Below, piece after piece: positions 33,974 to 45,320 of a stretch of 64,000 nucleotides of DNA (its first letter is position 1; the number at the start of each line of letters is the position of its first letter). Under the pieces are notes generated by a model that saw only the letters and a list, made by a program, of their open reading frames with translations, was not told the origin of the DNA and ran no database searches. The DNA is taken from assembly GCA_946811695.1 (NCBI GenBank), contig OX328123.1, positions 47,328,253-47,392,252 on the forward strand, written 5' to 3'. A program made the position numbers and the translations under genes. This DNA is from Gonocerus acuteangulatus. Taxonomy: Eukaryota; Arthropoda; Insecta; Hemiptera; Coreidae.

Positions 33974-34946
33974 ATGGCGACGGGTGAGGAATTCTTAGAA
34001 GAACTCATTCCTTTTATAACTTTTATAAAAGATTCTAAAAGCCCTAAAGCTGAAATTATGAGTAAAACTAGTGACATATTGCTCAAAGCACGTGTGTATT
34101 GAAAAATTGATTCAAGAAAATCCGGAATTGAAGAAAACTCTTGAAGAAAAGAAGATAACCCCATCAGCAAAGAAGAACGTACCAAGTTACTCAGAAATAG
34201 TTAAAACTGTAAGTAAAGCAACTCCTTCTTAAAATCATCATGCAATAATAAAATCCAAACACAAACAATCATCAGCTGATGAAGCAAAATCAGTGTTTAA
34301 AAAAGAAATAAATCCGATAACAATGAAAATCGGATTTCAGAGAATGGTCTCGACTAAAACAGGACACCTCATTCGAATAGATTCGAAGGATGACTTAGAA
34401 AAAATGAAGAGTAAAATTAACACTGATTCCTCAAAGCTTTTAATAGAAGAGGTTAAAAAATTTAATCCTCGATTAATTATAAAAAATTTACCAGAGGAAG
34501 TTAATGAAGCTAACGTCATAAAATCCATCAAAACACAAAATGAAATAGTCTGTGCTGAGGAAGAATTTTCTCTGAAATTCATCAGAGAACATAGAGGAAG
34601 CAAACGGAGATGGGCAGTAGTGGAAGTCAGCCCTGGAGTTAGAAGAAGCCTTCTGGAGAAGAGAGTGAAGCTGTTCTACTCCATCTGTGCTGTTGAGGAC
34701 TACCTGTCCGTGAGATGTTCAAACTGTTCAAGACTTGGACACGGCAACACCAATCAGGAGTGCAAGAACCAGCTAGCCTGTCCTATCTGCGGGGGACAAC
34801 ACAAATACATCAATTGTTCAAATTTCAATAACAGATGTAAGCCACACCTCAGAGTTGATGTGAATCATTCTGCTATCTCAAAAGAATGCCCTTCATACAA
34901 AGCTGCAATTTCAAGATTAATACAAAATACCAATTATGATTAGATG
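33974..34946 (+). pseudogene. Orphan LINE gag (ORF1) with zinc knuckles
   Basis: Reading starts at ATG 33974 (MATGEEFLEELIPF). A frameshift near 34095 moves it to the frame containing SYSEIVKT, a TAA interrupts at about 34230, and the rest is open to 34943. The central part (RLIIKNLPEEV, and VVEVSPGVRRSLL) is the RNA-binding-like region seen before knuckles in non-LTR gag proteins. The C-terminus has a CX2CX4H knuckle (CSNCSRLGHGNTNQEC) and a second, CPICGG...C. No reverse transcriptase follows, because a Jockey-type gag begins 230 bases on. It is therefore a truncated or rearranged LINE. Clade is uncertain. Confidence 0.65.
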
Positions 34947-35176
34947 CAAATATTGGTATATTCTTACTAAATTAAATTCAATGCATTATGTATGTATTAT
35001 TTATAGGAATACGTTTGCAGCTTGTTTTTATTATTTTCATTCACTCCTTATAAAAATTTAAAATAATTTCAATAATTTACAACTGGAAGTACACTATAAC
35101 CTTCCTTTTATTTGATAACAAATTTCTTCTTCATAACTATTTATATATTCCAATCAACACAGACAGTCTCGATGCA
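34947..35176. other. AT-rich spacer between two LINE remnants
   Basis: Could be the 3' untranslated part of the orphan gag element or the 5' UTR of the Jockey-like element. No motif decides. Confidence 0.4.
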
Positions 35177-36305
35177 ATGGACGCTCAATCTTTCGAAGAA
35201 CCTAAACCCAAGAGAAATAGATATGCCCGAATAATAACTCTTGTGGTAGTTATGACTCCGACCAATAATAGATTTTCCCCATTATCTGAAATACAGACTG
35301 AAGATGATACTACTCGTATTTCTGCTTCTTCCCCGATTCCAAAACCGAGACCAAACAGACAACAGATCAGACATTTCAACCGAACAGCTGACATCCCTGA
35401 GAGTCCCCAGTCTCCTAAAATTCCTCCTATTTTTGTAGTTTTGTCCGACAATCACGAAAACTCATTCATTGACAGTAAAAAGCTAGTGTCAGATCTTGAA
35501 CGAGTTGAAGTCCGCATTTGATTGCAAAATGCTATATAAGAAAATAAAAATATCTTTGTCCGGCATTGAGGACTTTAGGAGCGTAACCAAGTTTTTTGAC
35601 GACACTCCTGATATTAAATATTTTTTAATTTCTAGCCCGGACAGAACCTTCTCTGCTGTAGTACGAGGCTTGCCCTTCAACGTCTCCGAGGATGATGTCC
35701 TAGATGACTTGAAGAGGCGAGGCTACCCAGTACAGAGAGCCACGAGGCTTTAGAATAAAGATAGATTCCCCACCCCTTTAGTTGCCATTGAGTTGGATAA
35801 TAATGAGAAGGGCAAATCTGTTTTAGAATTAGATAGGCTGTGTAATATGGTTGTTACCGTTGAAACCCGATGCCGATCCGGGCGTCCTGTTCAATGCGGA
35901 AACTGTTTACGGATTGGCCATACTAAAAAGCACTCTGCAGGCTGGATCCTAAGTGTGCGAAATGTGCAGGAGACCATCCCCTTTCTCTTTGTACTGACCG
36001 ATCCACTGCTGCCAAATGTGCTAACTGTGATGGTAACCACAGTGCAAGATACAGGGGATGTCAAGTGTACATGAATCACGAAAAGTCTCGCACAAGACGG
36101 TTTGCTGCATCGCGTACTGAACCACAAGAAAACACGATACACCATAACACGCATAATACCACATCATCCACCACACAGGACAAAAAACACCAAACCTCCT
36201 CCCCGGAGGCTCCGTGACCTAACGTCTGGACAGAGAGAGAAAATAGAATATACCTTGATTTATAACTTAAATCCACGCAAAGCTGCTGGATTTGATTTAA
36301 TTGCA
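35177..36305 (+). pseudogene. Jockey-type LINE: broken gag joined to an RT scrap
   Basis: Gag starts at 35177. It shifts frame near 35500, meets a TAG at 35751-35753, and shifts again near 35940. Joined by eye, the order is a Pro/Ser-rich N-terminus, a region with FSAVVRGLPFNVSEDDV and FPTPLVAIELD, then zinc knuckles (QCGNCLRIGHTKKH, CAKCAGDHPLSLC, CANCDGNHSARYRGC). This is the domain order of Jockey-family gag proteins, which bind the element's RNA. After a stop near 36217, sequence resumes at NLNPRKAAGFDLI, the start of the Jockey RT fingers. Endonuclease and most of RT are thus deleted. A different repeat follows from about 36306. Confidence 0.7.
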
Positions 36306-36911
36306 GTTGTTCAATCATCATCAAACGTACGCCCAGTCGTCATCGCACGTACCTCGGTCCTACCTTTTTATTATTATTATATTTACACATCACAGAAGAC
36401 ACTTCATCATTTATTTTTCTGCTGTATTCTAGCAAGTAAGCTACCCCATATGTAAATTATTATAAGTAAACTTATCATTTGTTACTGTATATTCGCCTGT
36501 GAATGGGAACTTTATCATCGCTTATTGTTCTTGTAAAATGCAGTGTTCCTCACTCGAGTTTTCACCTTGGACTTTATTAACATTCTTAAATTGACCACAG
36601 TCAATTTAGGTGGGCGGCTTGTTCAATCATCATCATACGTACGCCCAGTCTTCATCGCACGTACCTCGGTCCTACCTCCTTGCCATGGAGATATGACATG
36701 CTCATGTCAAAAATGGCCGTTGTATAGTTTCAAGCTTAATGGACACCAGCTCCAAGTGCATTTCTCTCAGCAAGATTAATTAACATTAACACCCCTGAGC
36801 TACAACGTGGAAGATGTACCAGATCCCATGGAAAGGGACTATATATCTTCAACGTAAACTACAGTAGAAACATTTCAAAAAGTTTTTTATATTTTTCCAT
36901 GTTTTATAATA
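36306..36911. repeat. Unclassified insert with a 58-bp direct repeat
   Basis: A block beginning ttgttcaatcatcat and ending acctcggtcctacct occurs at 36308-36365 and again at 36619-36677 with a few differences. It separates Jockey RT sequence on the left from LOA/R1-like RT on the right. Two short terminal-like repeats about 310 bases apart could be the ends of a small non-autonomous LTR element (TRIM-like) or a simple duplication; no primer-binding site was recognised. Confidence 0.45.
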
Positions 36912-39022
36912 AACTTGTATAAGAAGTGTTTCAATAGTGGAATCTTCCCTGATGTATGGAAAATTTCTAAGGTAATCCCAGTACCTAAACATAATGGACA
37001 GAACTACACTCTATAAGTATCATTCCAGTCGGAGGCAAACTTCTAAAAAAAATTATCAACTCCAGACTTTCTTTTCACCTTATTAAGCATGCACCATTGC
37101 ACCCTAATCAATATGGGTTCACGCCTCAAACAAGTACTGTAGATGCTCTTCATAAAATTGTGAATTTATTAAGATCGCAGTTGCTAGAAAAGAAACATAT
37201 TGTGATAATTTCGTTGGACACCAAAGGAGCATTTGACCATGCTTGGTGTCCATCGATATTCGAATCACTACACCAATACCAATGCCCCCAAAATATTTGC
37301 AGATTACTAACAGACTATCTCCATAATAGACATCTATACATGACACTACAAAACACGACAGTACATACATCACAGAATAGAGGTACTCCACAAGGATCAG
37401 CTTGTTCACTACTACTATGGAACCTAATTATGGACAGTTTACTTACTACAGAAACCCTTGAAGGGACAGAGATTATAGCATTTGCTGACGACATTCTACT
37501 TACAGTAGTTGGGACAAACTTAACTGAAATAGAAGAACGTGCAAACTTAACTTTAGACACAATTAATGAATGGACGAACAGAAACAAACTTACGTTTAAC
37601 TTGGAGAAATCGACATACACACTATTTACTAGAAGAAGAAATATTATTATGAATTAGACATTACTCTAAATGGACAAACTATTCAAGAAAAAAATGTTCT
37701 TAAATATCTAGGACTTTATATTGACAACAAGTTGAAATGGAACTATCACATTACTAACTTACAAACACGACTATTTTCAATAATAAATGGACTATCGATG
37801 GCCGCCAGAGTCACTTGGGGTCCTAATTCTGACGCATTAACCACAATCTACAAAGGGGCGATAGTCCCCATTTTGACATACGGGATTGAAATATGGGGCC
37901 ATGCTTTAAGTGTGAAAAGAAATGTGAAAAAACTAGAAGGAGTGCAGAGATTAGCTGCGATTAAAATATCCAGGGGAAATCGTACATTATCTTATGAAGC
38001 ATCATGTGTTTTAGCTAACACATTGCCAATTCACATCAAAGCTGAGGAAATGATCAGGCTACATAGGTTATTGAAATTGAAAGAAATTCCAGAAGACTTT
38101 ACATATCAGAACATCACAGCAAAGACAACATTGTACCGACTGACGATGTAGAAACAACATGGACTTATCACATTTACACGGACGGAAGTAAAAGCAATGA
38201 CTGTGTTGGATCTGCATACATAATACTAAAAGACGACATAACTATTCACAATACAGACTATCACCACTATGTACGAACAATCAGGCAGAAAACCTTGCAA
38301 TCATAAAAGCAGTAGAAACACTACATTCCATCAGTCACGACGGAGACACATGTATAATACACACTGACAGGAAGACAAACATAGCACGCATATACAACAG
38401 CCAAAGCCACAACGAACAGACTGAACACATTAGAACACTACTAATTCTGTGTAAACAGAAAAATGTGACAGTTACAATAACATGGATTAAAGGACATTCT
38501 GGACAATTAGGGAACGAGACATTTGACTTACATGCAAAATCTGCTTCAAAGGACACTAAATTACCTATATCTTACTCTAAACTTACATCACAGACTATAA
38601 AAACACTACTGCGAGACAAATCAATGCAAAAATGGGACGAACGATGGAAGAACACAACTGAAGGAAGACATTTACACAAATTCATACCTACAATACTCAA
38701 CAGACAAAAATTAACACTTTACAACTTTAAAATGACTCAATTCATATCAGGACATGGACCGACGAAAAGTTATTTACATAAATTTAAAGTTATTACTACT
38801 AACACATGTAAATGCGGCAATACAACTGAACAGACTTACGACCATCTCCTGTACGACTGTACATTATTGGACGGACCCAGGACAAAACTCATTAAGGACA
38901 TCACCTTACAGGACGGAACTTGGCCCACTGACAAACCCGACTTACTACTTACATATTTTAAGGAATTTGATGCATTTATTAAACAACTGGACCTAAAAAA
39001 TATCAATGAACTCATCTGAATG
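36912..39022 (+). pseudogene. LOA/R1-like LINE ORF2: reverse transcriptase and RNase H, multiply frameshifted
   Basis: The RT starts mid-domain (NSGIFPDVWK, VIPVPKHNGQNY). It continues with QYGFTPQTSTVDALHKI, motif A in SLDTKGAFDHAW, RGTPQGSACSLLLW, and catalytic FADD near 37490. The thumb region reads AARVTWGPNSDAL and PILTYGIEIWG. RNase H follows: IYTDGSKSND, AENLAIIKAVE, HTDRK and WIKGHSGQLGNE. The C-terminal zinc motif is CKCGNTTEQTYDHLLYDC. At least four frame changes and several stops occur. The GAFD-W and PQGS-LW signatures plus RNase H suggest the LOA/R1 assemblage rather than Jockey. ORF1, endonuclease and the RT N-terminus are missing. Confidence 0.75.
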
Positions 39023-39231
39023 CCCACATATGTATTATGTTATTTACATATGTATATAATTTTGTTTATTTACATTTTTTTTTATTAGTTTTCGTTTTAT
39101 TTTTATTTTTATTATTGTCATTTAATTTAAGTATTCATATTAATTGTAAAATAATTCATTATTTTATGTTCATACCTAATCAAAATACGTGTAGTATCAA
39201 GAAAGGATGACATACGTAGATAAATGAACTC
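39023..39231. other. 3' UTR of the LOA/R1-like LINE
   Basis: T-rich sequence between the last stop and the terminal hairpin. No other feature is seen. Confidence 0.6.
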
Positions 39232-39277
39232 CCACGCTGGAGGGTTACTCCAACGTGGAAAACATGAAAAAAAAAAA
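39232..39277 (+). other. LINE 3'-terminal stem-loop and poly(A) tail
   Basis: ccacgctggag and ctccaacgtgg pair across ggtta with one mismatch (39232-39258). Eight bases later a run of 11 A (39267-39277) marks the LINE 3' end. In several LINE groups the reverse transcriptase recognises a terminal hairpin, and SINEs can copy it. Confidence 0.65.
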
Positions 39278-39289
39278 GTCTTCTCAATT

Positions 39290-40640
39290 TTACTTAAGGA
39301 TAATTTGTGATAAGGACTGAATTACTTTGTGATGGAAGCAAATATACTGATAACATATCTAGGCGCACGGTAGTGCGCCAGGCCAAGTTCCGGCCTAAGC
39401 ATACTGTGTGTATATTACAGGCGGTCTTAGAGCCGATTTTTACCTTCTCATAAATTTCAACCAGGTAAAGATAAAGTTATGAAATTTTACTACTACTAGA
39501 TGTATTATACTATTAGACCACCAGGTATTATACTACTAGATGTGAGTAAAACTGGAAATTTGCATAATTCTACATCGAATAGTTTCTGAGATATAAGCGA
39601 TTGAAAATCGGGATTTATAGGACTCACTCACTCACTGACTCTTCAAAATTATTAGGCACTACCCATGATGCTAGAAACTTGAAATTCTGCATGAAGATAG
39701 ATATGAAGAAGTTATTAAAGGAAAAAATCGAAAAATCGCGAAAAGTTGTGTTTGTCTCCGCTTCCGGAGCGGGGGCGTTCCAGTTTTGTACTTCCTTCGG
39801 AAACCCATCATTCCGTCCGAAACCCATGATTTTGGGTATCAAATGAATTGTCTCGGTATGAAGAACCTATATTTGATGTTTTAAGAAACAATAAGGCGCA
39901 TATAGGCTCGGTAAAAATCTTATACCAGCTGTCTGTCTGTATGTTTGTTCCTCTTACAAATCCGTACCGTTTGACCGATTTTGACCAAACTTGGGACACA
40001 GATGGGTCTTGATACGGGGAGAATCATAGGCTAGGTTAAATTGTCTATCAGCTGTCTGTCTTTCTGTTTGTTCCTTATACAAATTCACACCGTTTGACCG
40101 ATTTAGACAAAATTTGCCATAATTTCTTCTGAAACCCATCATGTGGAGTATCAAATGAATCGTCTTGGTAAGGAGAACCTATATTTGATGTTTGAAAAAA
40201 CATTTCGACGCATCTTAACAAAAACAGTTGTGACTTCTTTCTTAAATGTAGTAAATAAAGTCGTAGGGGTTCACTGCATAACATACTTCAAAGCAGATAC
40301 TAAGTTTTTCATAGTCGAGCCATCTAAATTACAAAGTTTAGGATCACAAACCCAAAATGTATCGTCTTTGTTCTTATGTTTTTCTTGAAGGCCTTCTGCA
40401 CTTTCCCTATTGTGATCTTTATCCTCGGTATAAGGTTCCTGTGTTTTACAGTGTAATAGTGTAGTTAAGAGAGCAATAAATTTGTCATCTGGAAGAGCTT
40501 CTAACTTTTCTAGTCTAGTGATTAGATGTATGTAGGTTGATTATTGGTATCAAATATCAAGCAGTAAGGAGAACCTTATGCAGAATCCAAGGACCCTGGT
40601 TTTATATGAAGTACAAAAGCCACTAGGTATGCGGTAACTA
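39290..40640. repeat. Degraded dispersed repeat with internal duplication
   Basis: Two diverged copies of a block with 'cagctgtctgtct..tgtttgttcc' and 'caccgtttgaccgattt..ac' occur at about 39927-40000 and 40050-40120, each flanked by a 'tcaaatgaat.gtct.ggta..gagaacctatatttgatgtt' block. Reading frames on both strands arise from the repeat and have no domain. This resembles untranslated LINE or non-autonomous transposon sequence, but the family was not identified. Confidence 0.5.
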
Positions 40641-40673
40641 AATTCTATTTCATACTTAGAAAAAATTAATGAG

Positions 40674-41418
40674 ATCCCCAAAAAAACATAAATGTGAAAA
40701 AGAGGCCAAGTTCCTGCCCCCACAAAGAAACACTCTCTTCCTCAAAAATATCCCCTCCTAAAACCCCCCAAAAACCCCTTACCATTCTACACTCCAAAAA
40801 AGTAGTATGAGTTGGTGTATTAATTCAACCAAAAATATTTGCCAATACAAGAGATGATACAAGAAAGAAATGTCCAAGTTCATTACTTGGAAGACCTCAT
40901 AGTTACTTACTAAGAACAGTAAAGACACTTCAACTGACCTTTAAAAACAACAATAATAATACTTATATCCAGTTACTAAAATATCACTTTCCTCAACCAG
41001 GTATATTCTTAAACTTGGCAATGTTTTTTTTTTTTTTTTGCCGAAATTATCTTAAGAGAAAAACTAAACATTGCCAAGTTTAAGAATATACCTGGTTGAG
41101 GAAAGTGATATTTTAGTAACTGGATATAAGTATTTTTATAGTTGTTTTTAAAGGTCAGTTGAAGTTTCTTTACTGTTCTTCGTAAGTAACTATGAGGTCT
41201 TCCAAGTAATGAACTTGGACATTTCTTTCTTGTATCATCTCTTGTATTGGCAAATATTTTTGGTTGAATTAATACACCAACTCATACTACTTTTTTGGAG
41301 TGTAGAATGGTAAGGGGTTTTTGGGGGGTTTTAGGAGGGGATATTTTTGAGGAAGAGAGTGTTTCTTTGTGGGGGCAGGAACTTGGCCTCTTTTTCACAT
41401 TTATGTTTTTTTGGGGAT
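40674..41418. mobile_element. Giant foldback: 353-bp inverted repeat with a 39-base loop
   Basis: 40674-41026 and 41066-41418 are reverse complements over 353 bases with only about five differences (for example aataat against ataaaa near 40957, and single changes near 40909 and 40928). The loop is a T run followed by gccgaaattatcttaagag. No TIR family, target duplication or coding frame was recognised. If transcribed in either direction it would form a long, nearly perfect double-stranded hairpin, the kind processed by insect Dicer-2. Confidence 0.9.
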
Positions 41419-41781
41419 TGAACTATTTCAACTAAACCAAATTACTGAACAAATTATAACACAAACATTATTTATTTATTTATTTTATTTTGAGCTTCAC
41501 AATTTTAATGATGAGCTCATGATGAGTGTTTTCAGTCTAGTCAGAAAAACAAAAAAAAAAAAATAAATAAATAAAAAAAATAAAAAAAAGAACACCAAAA
41601 ACCAAATTAAAAAAAAAACAGATAAAAGAAAAAACAACAGCAACAAAAATTAAATAAACTACACACAAACATTAAACAAATAAGCATCAATTATATCTTC
41701 CTACTGTACTTCTTTGTTATTGTTCAAACATTATTGAACACTTTAACAGTCAATGAAATATTAATCTTATATTGAGGGGGC

Positions 41782-41833
<52 letters not shown>

Positions 41834-42571
41834 TCATACACATATATATGTCTGTATATATATTGTGTGTGTAAGTGTTTATGTACTATTGAAACTACAC
41901 ATTCAAGCTTTACAAACATCTTACTAAATGATACATGACATAATGGAAATTAAACACAAACCTATATTTTATTATAAGATCAGTATCAAACTAACGAATT
42001 TTAAAACTGCCAACTTCTTACATTTTAAAATTTGAAAAAATATTTAATTAAATTTCTAATTGAATGCATATATGATATTTTATTCTTGTATGGATGTATA
42101 ATGAATTGCATAACTGGTTCATATTTATAATCCCAATTGTACATGCATTTATGTAATACTGATGAATGTTGTATATATGTAATAATTGTTGTAAGCGAAT
42201 CGTGAATGCTCATAAATAAATATTAAAAAAAAATATTGTTTGTTATATCATCCCATATTAGGAATATAACTTTTATTTAAGTAAACCATTCTTATCCCAG
42301 AGCCGTCGCAGAGTTTCAATATCATTTTCAATATAAACCTTTTCTGCGTCTCACCTAGCTCAAATGCCTGGTCATCTGCGTCCCGTACCCTAGGAAGGGA
42401 CTCTAGTAATATTGTTTATGAAATTTCCTCGCTAGATCATCTCGTTTCCATCCAGCAAATTTCTCCGGTGGTTCGTCATTTCCGATGGTACCAATGTTCC
42501 CCAAGATTTCTTCCTATCTGAATGAGTTATAGTGATATAAAGATCGTTAACCGTTGAGGTGGTAAGAATTC
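41419..42571. other. Intergenic DNA with A-rich tract and (TA)n
   Basis: An A-rich low-complexity stretch lies at 41551-41660 and a (TA)n tract at 41788-41831. No gene is seen. Confidence 0.55.
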
Positions 42572-42634
42572 AAAGGAATGGTTGGGATTCAACTAGAAGA
42601 AAATGTAAGATTTTTAGAAAAATATATATTTCAC

Positions 42635-42709
<75 letters not shown>

Positions 42710-42778
42710 TGAATTTTTTTTCAAAACGTACATTTCTCTTAGTCGAATTTCAACTATTGCTTGATTCCTTAACCAGTT
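42572..42778. repeat. Inverted-repeat arms flanking (TA)n, related to the hammerhead repeat
   Basis: The left part (ggttgggattcaactagaag onward) and the right part (inverted, ending gaatttcaactattgc) are imperfect complements around a (TA)n tract at 42638-42702. The left arm matches the gttgggattcggct flank of the hammerhead motifs at 24958 and 26957, but no CUGANGA/GAAAC core is present here. Confidence 0.5.
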
Positions 42779-42932
42779 ATAGCATACAAAACCACTTTAA
42801 CTGAAATAATATGTATGAAAATGTAAATAATTATTTTGAATTGTTTTGAGTTATTTTGTTCAGTTCAATTTATTTAGAGAAAATTACCTGACCGGGATGA
42901 ATAGAGTCTAATTTTACGTAGGATTTTTTTTT

Positions 42933-42982
42933 ATTTATTTATGTTCGAGCATCTCAGTTCTGGTGCTCGAACATAAATAAAT
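42933..42982. repeat. Perfect 19-bp hairpin
   Basis: atttatttatgttcgagca pairs exactly with 42964-42982 across a 12-base loop. Confidence 0.85.
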
Positions 42983-44112
42983 TAGCTCGTTAATTAAGAA
43001 TCGGTTCTTATCAACAAACAGTTATTAGCATAAAGTAATAAAACATTAATTGAAGTATGTCAATAAGGGTATTTTACAAACACCTGAAATTAATGTAACA
43101 ATTGAAGGGGTCGGGGCAAAATAGTGCCAAGCAACATAATAATAATACTTTAATAATAATAATTATTAATAATAATAATAATTATTATTATTATTATAAC
43201 GGGGGTGGGGTCTCTCAGATTACTGGAGAATATTTTTACTGGGGGATAGTTCCAACCAGAAAAAGAATTATTTTTATTTTTTTTTAAATATATATTTTTT
43301 TAATTATGGGCATTAAGAAATTTTCTGACGATTCTAGCTGTGTCGAGTAGAACTGCTTGCTGGGATAGTATTAGGTGACAATTTCAGGTATTTGGTGGCA
43401 CTAACCGTTGTATTCGGTATCTAACCATTGGTCGAAATGATAAATGCAGTAACTCTAGCAGAACCTAATTTATAGAGATCTTTTAACGCAATGGCCAAGT
43501 CTTGATATTTTCGCAGCTTTTCGGCATATGCTTTCCGGATATTCTCATCATTCGGCACTGAGATATCAATTATATCTGACATCAATCATTAATAATTATC
43601 ATTATTATTATAATAATTATTATTATTATGATTCGCCAAAAGGGATCGCATATGTTAATAAATACCTACGATTTGATTGCTTTAAGAATCACATTTGAGC
43701 TCATTGCTCCTCACATATCCTTTTGAATTCCAATGATCCCCTATAGAATTGAGTTGCATTCCCTTTGAGAATAGTCCTGCCTCGTGAAGATTGTTATAAC
43801 GTCCCAGATGATGGAGTTTTTGCTTTGATGAAACGACCGAATGAACAACGTGTTCCCTAGTTATGTTTACACCAATCAAAGGTTTATGAGCTTCCAACTC
43901 GCATGAGCCTAACGAAGGGAGCTAACTTCCCAACTGTTTGACGCATTCTCCACACTTGATTGATTTCTGTCAAAGAGCAACATGGCACTCATAATGTATT
44001 CACGCATTACGGGAACTCTTGCAGAATAATATTATACAGCTATACAGGGAGCATATACGCAAGAATATGTGGATTTACAATACATTTGAATGAATGTATA
44101 TAAATTCACACA
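42983..44112. other. Intergenic DNA with (AAT)n/(ATT)n tracts
   Basis: Trinucleotide AAT/ATT repeats lie near 43137-43197 and 43586-43630, each locally self-complementary. No gene was recognised. Confidence 0.5.
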
Positions 44113-44411
44113 CACATAATCCCATATATATATATACGCCGGCCCAAACTGACGAATACTGTCGAGGGATCTTATTCTTGACCATACAGGACACTAAGGA
44201 GATAATCAATTGCTGGGGGTCCGAGCTATGATCCGACCATTTACAGGTTAATAAATTAATTAAATGCCACCTGGTCCTATAGACAGTCTGGGACCCCGAA
44301 TCCAATCCACTAACGAAGGCACTAGAAGCTAAAATATTTAGTGCGCTCGAGTTTTGAACTCATGTCCTCTAGCATACTACTAGTCGATTGCCGAACCACA
44401 GAGCTAACCGC
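44113..44411 (-). mobile_element. tRNA-derived SINE, family 1
   Basis: On the reverse strand the A box (ggttagctctgtgg, near 44396-44409) and the B-box-like gagttcaaaac (near 44350-44362) are followed by cttctagtgccttcgtt and a body similar to the copy at 56749. Its tail runs into a short (TA)n at 44124-44139. It abuts a family H copy whose terminal hairpin is missing. Confidence 0.7.
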
Positions 44412-44507
44412 TTATGAGGTTGACCTCACGACGCAATCCGGAAGTGCCGACTAGAGACTTTCTCGTTTCAGACCCCATAGATCACGAAAATATAGGTGGT
44501 TCAAATT

Positions 44508-44552
<45 letters not shown>

Positions 44553-45320
44553 GTATATATTTATATATATGCTTGTCTGTTCGCTCTCTAGCGAGCTCAA
44601 AAATGATCCGATTTTGATGAAATTTGGTACAAAAATCTGTCTTCTAATTTGAAAGGGCAAGTTCGTTAACCAGCAGTATCCTCCTACTTGAAGATAGTGT
44701 CTGGGGCGAAATTAGCGCAAAAAAAATCGTAACGCTTACGTTTTTGAGTTCATATACTTGCAGGTACTTGTTTTATTGGTTTCTTAACATAGGAAGACGA
44801 ATGAAACCACTTTTAAGGCGATATCTGTAACCGTTTCTGAGAAAAGTGGAACAAAGGTTTTTGTATGTCATTATTTTTTTGTGGGGTACTTAAAATCGCG
44901 GGATTCAATTGAAATATTTTCTACATCTTGGAAATTAATCCCAATTAAGATGTTTAAATTTTGGTTATATTTGGAGTTAAGGAAGTATGCGAAAAAAATT
45001 ATTTTATTAATAGACATGAAAAGTTTTCGGATCTTCATACATTTTTCGTAAATATCTCGATAACAGTTGGAAAATCGTGGTAAGTGGAAGTTGACCATTC
45101 GAATGCTTACTAAATTCTCTACAAAAAAGATTCTAAAGCAATATTCGATGGGACAACATCAATCAGAGATATAAGCGCTTAAAACTACAAAAGTGTTTGT
45201 TTTGTTGTTTTGAAAGGGTTTTTCTCTTTGTTTATCTCACTTTTTAATGGGTTGTTTCTTGTTTTAAATTGCATTTATCAGTAAAATTAGTATTGTAGTA
45301 AAATAAGCTAAGAAACGGTG
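44412..45320 (+). mobile_element. Repeat family H, copy lacking its terminal hairpin
   Basis: Starts at the gcttatgaggttgacctcac block, then 'caatccggaagtgccgacta', (TA)n at 44513-44570, 'tccgattttgatgaaatttg' and the usual body with 'ggagataaaagcgcttaaaac'-like text. It differs more from the others than they do from each other, so it is probably older. Confidence 0.6.
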
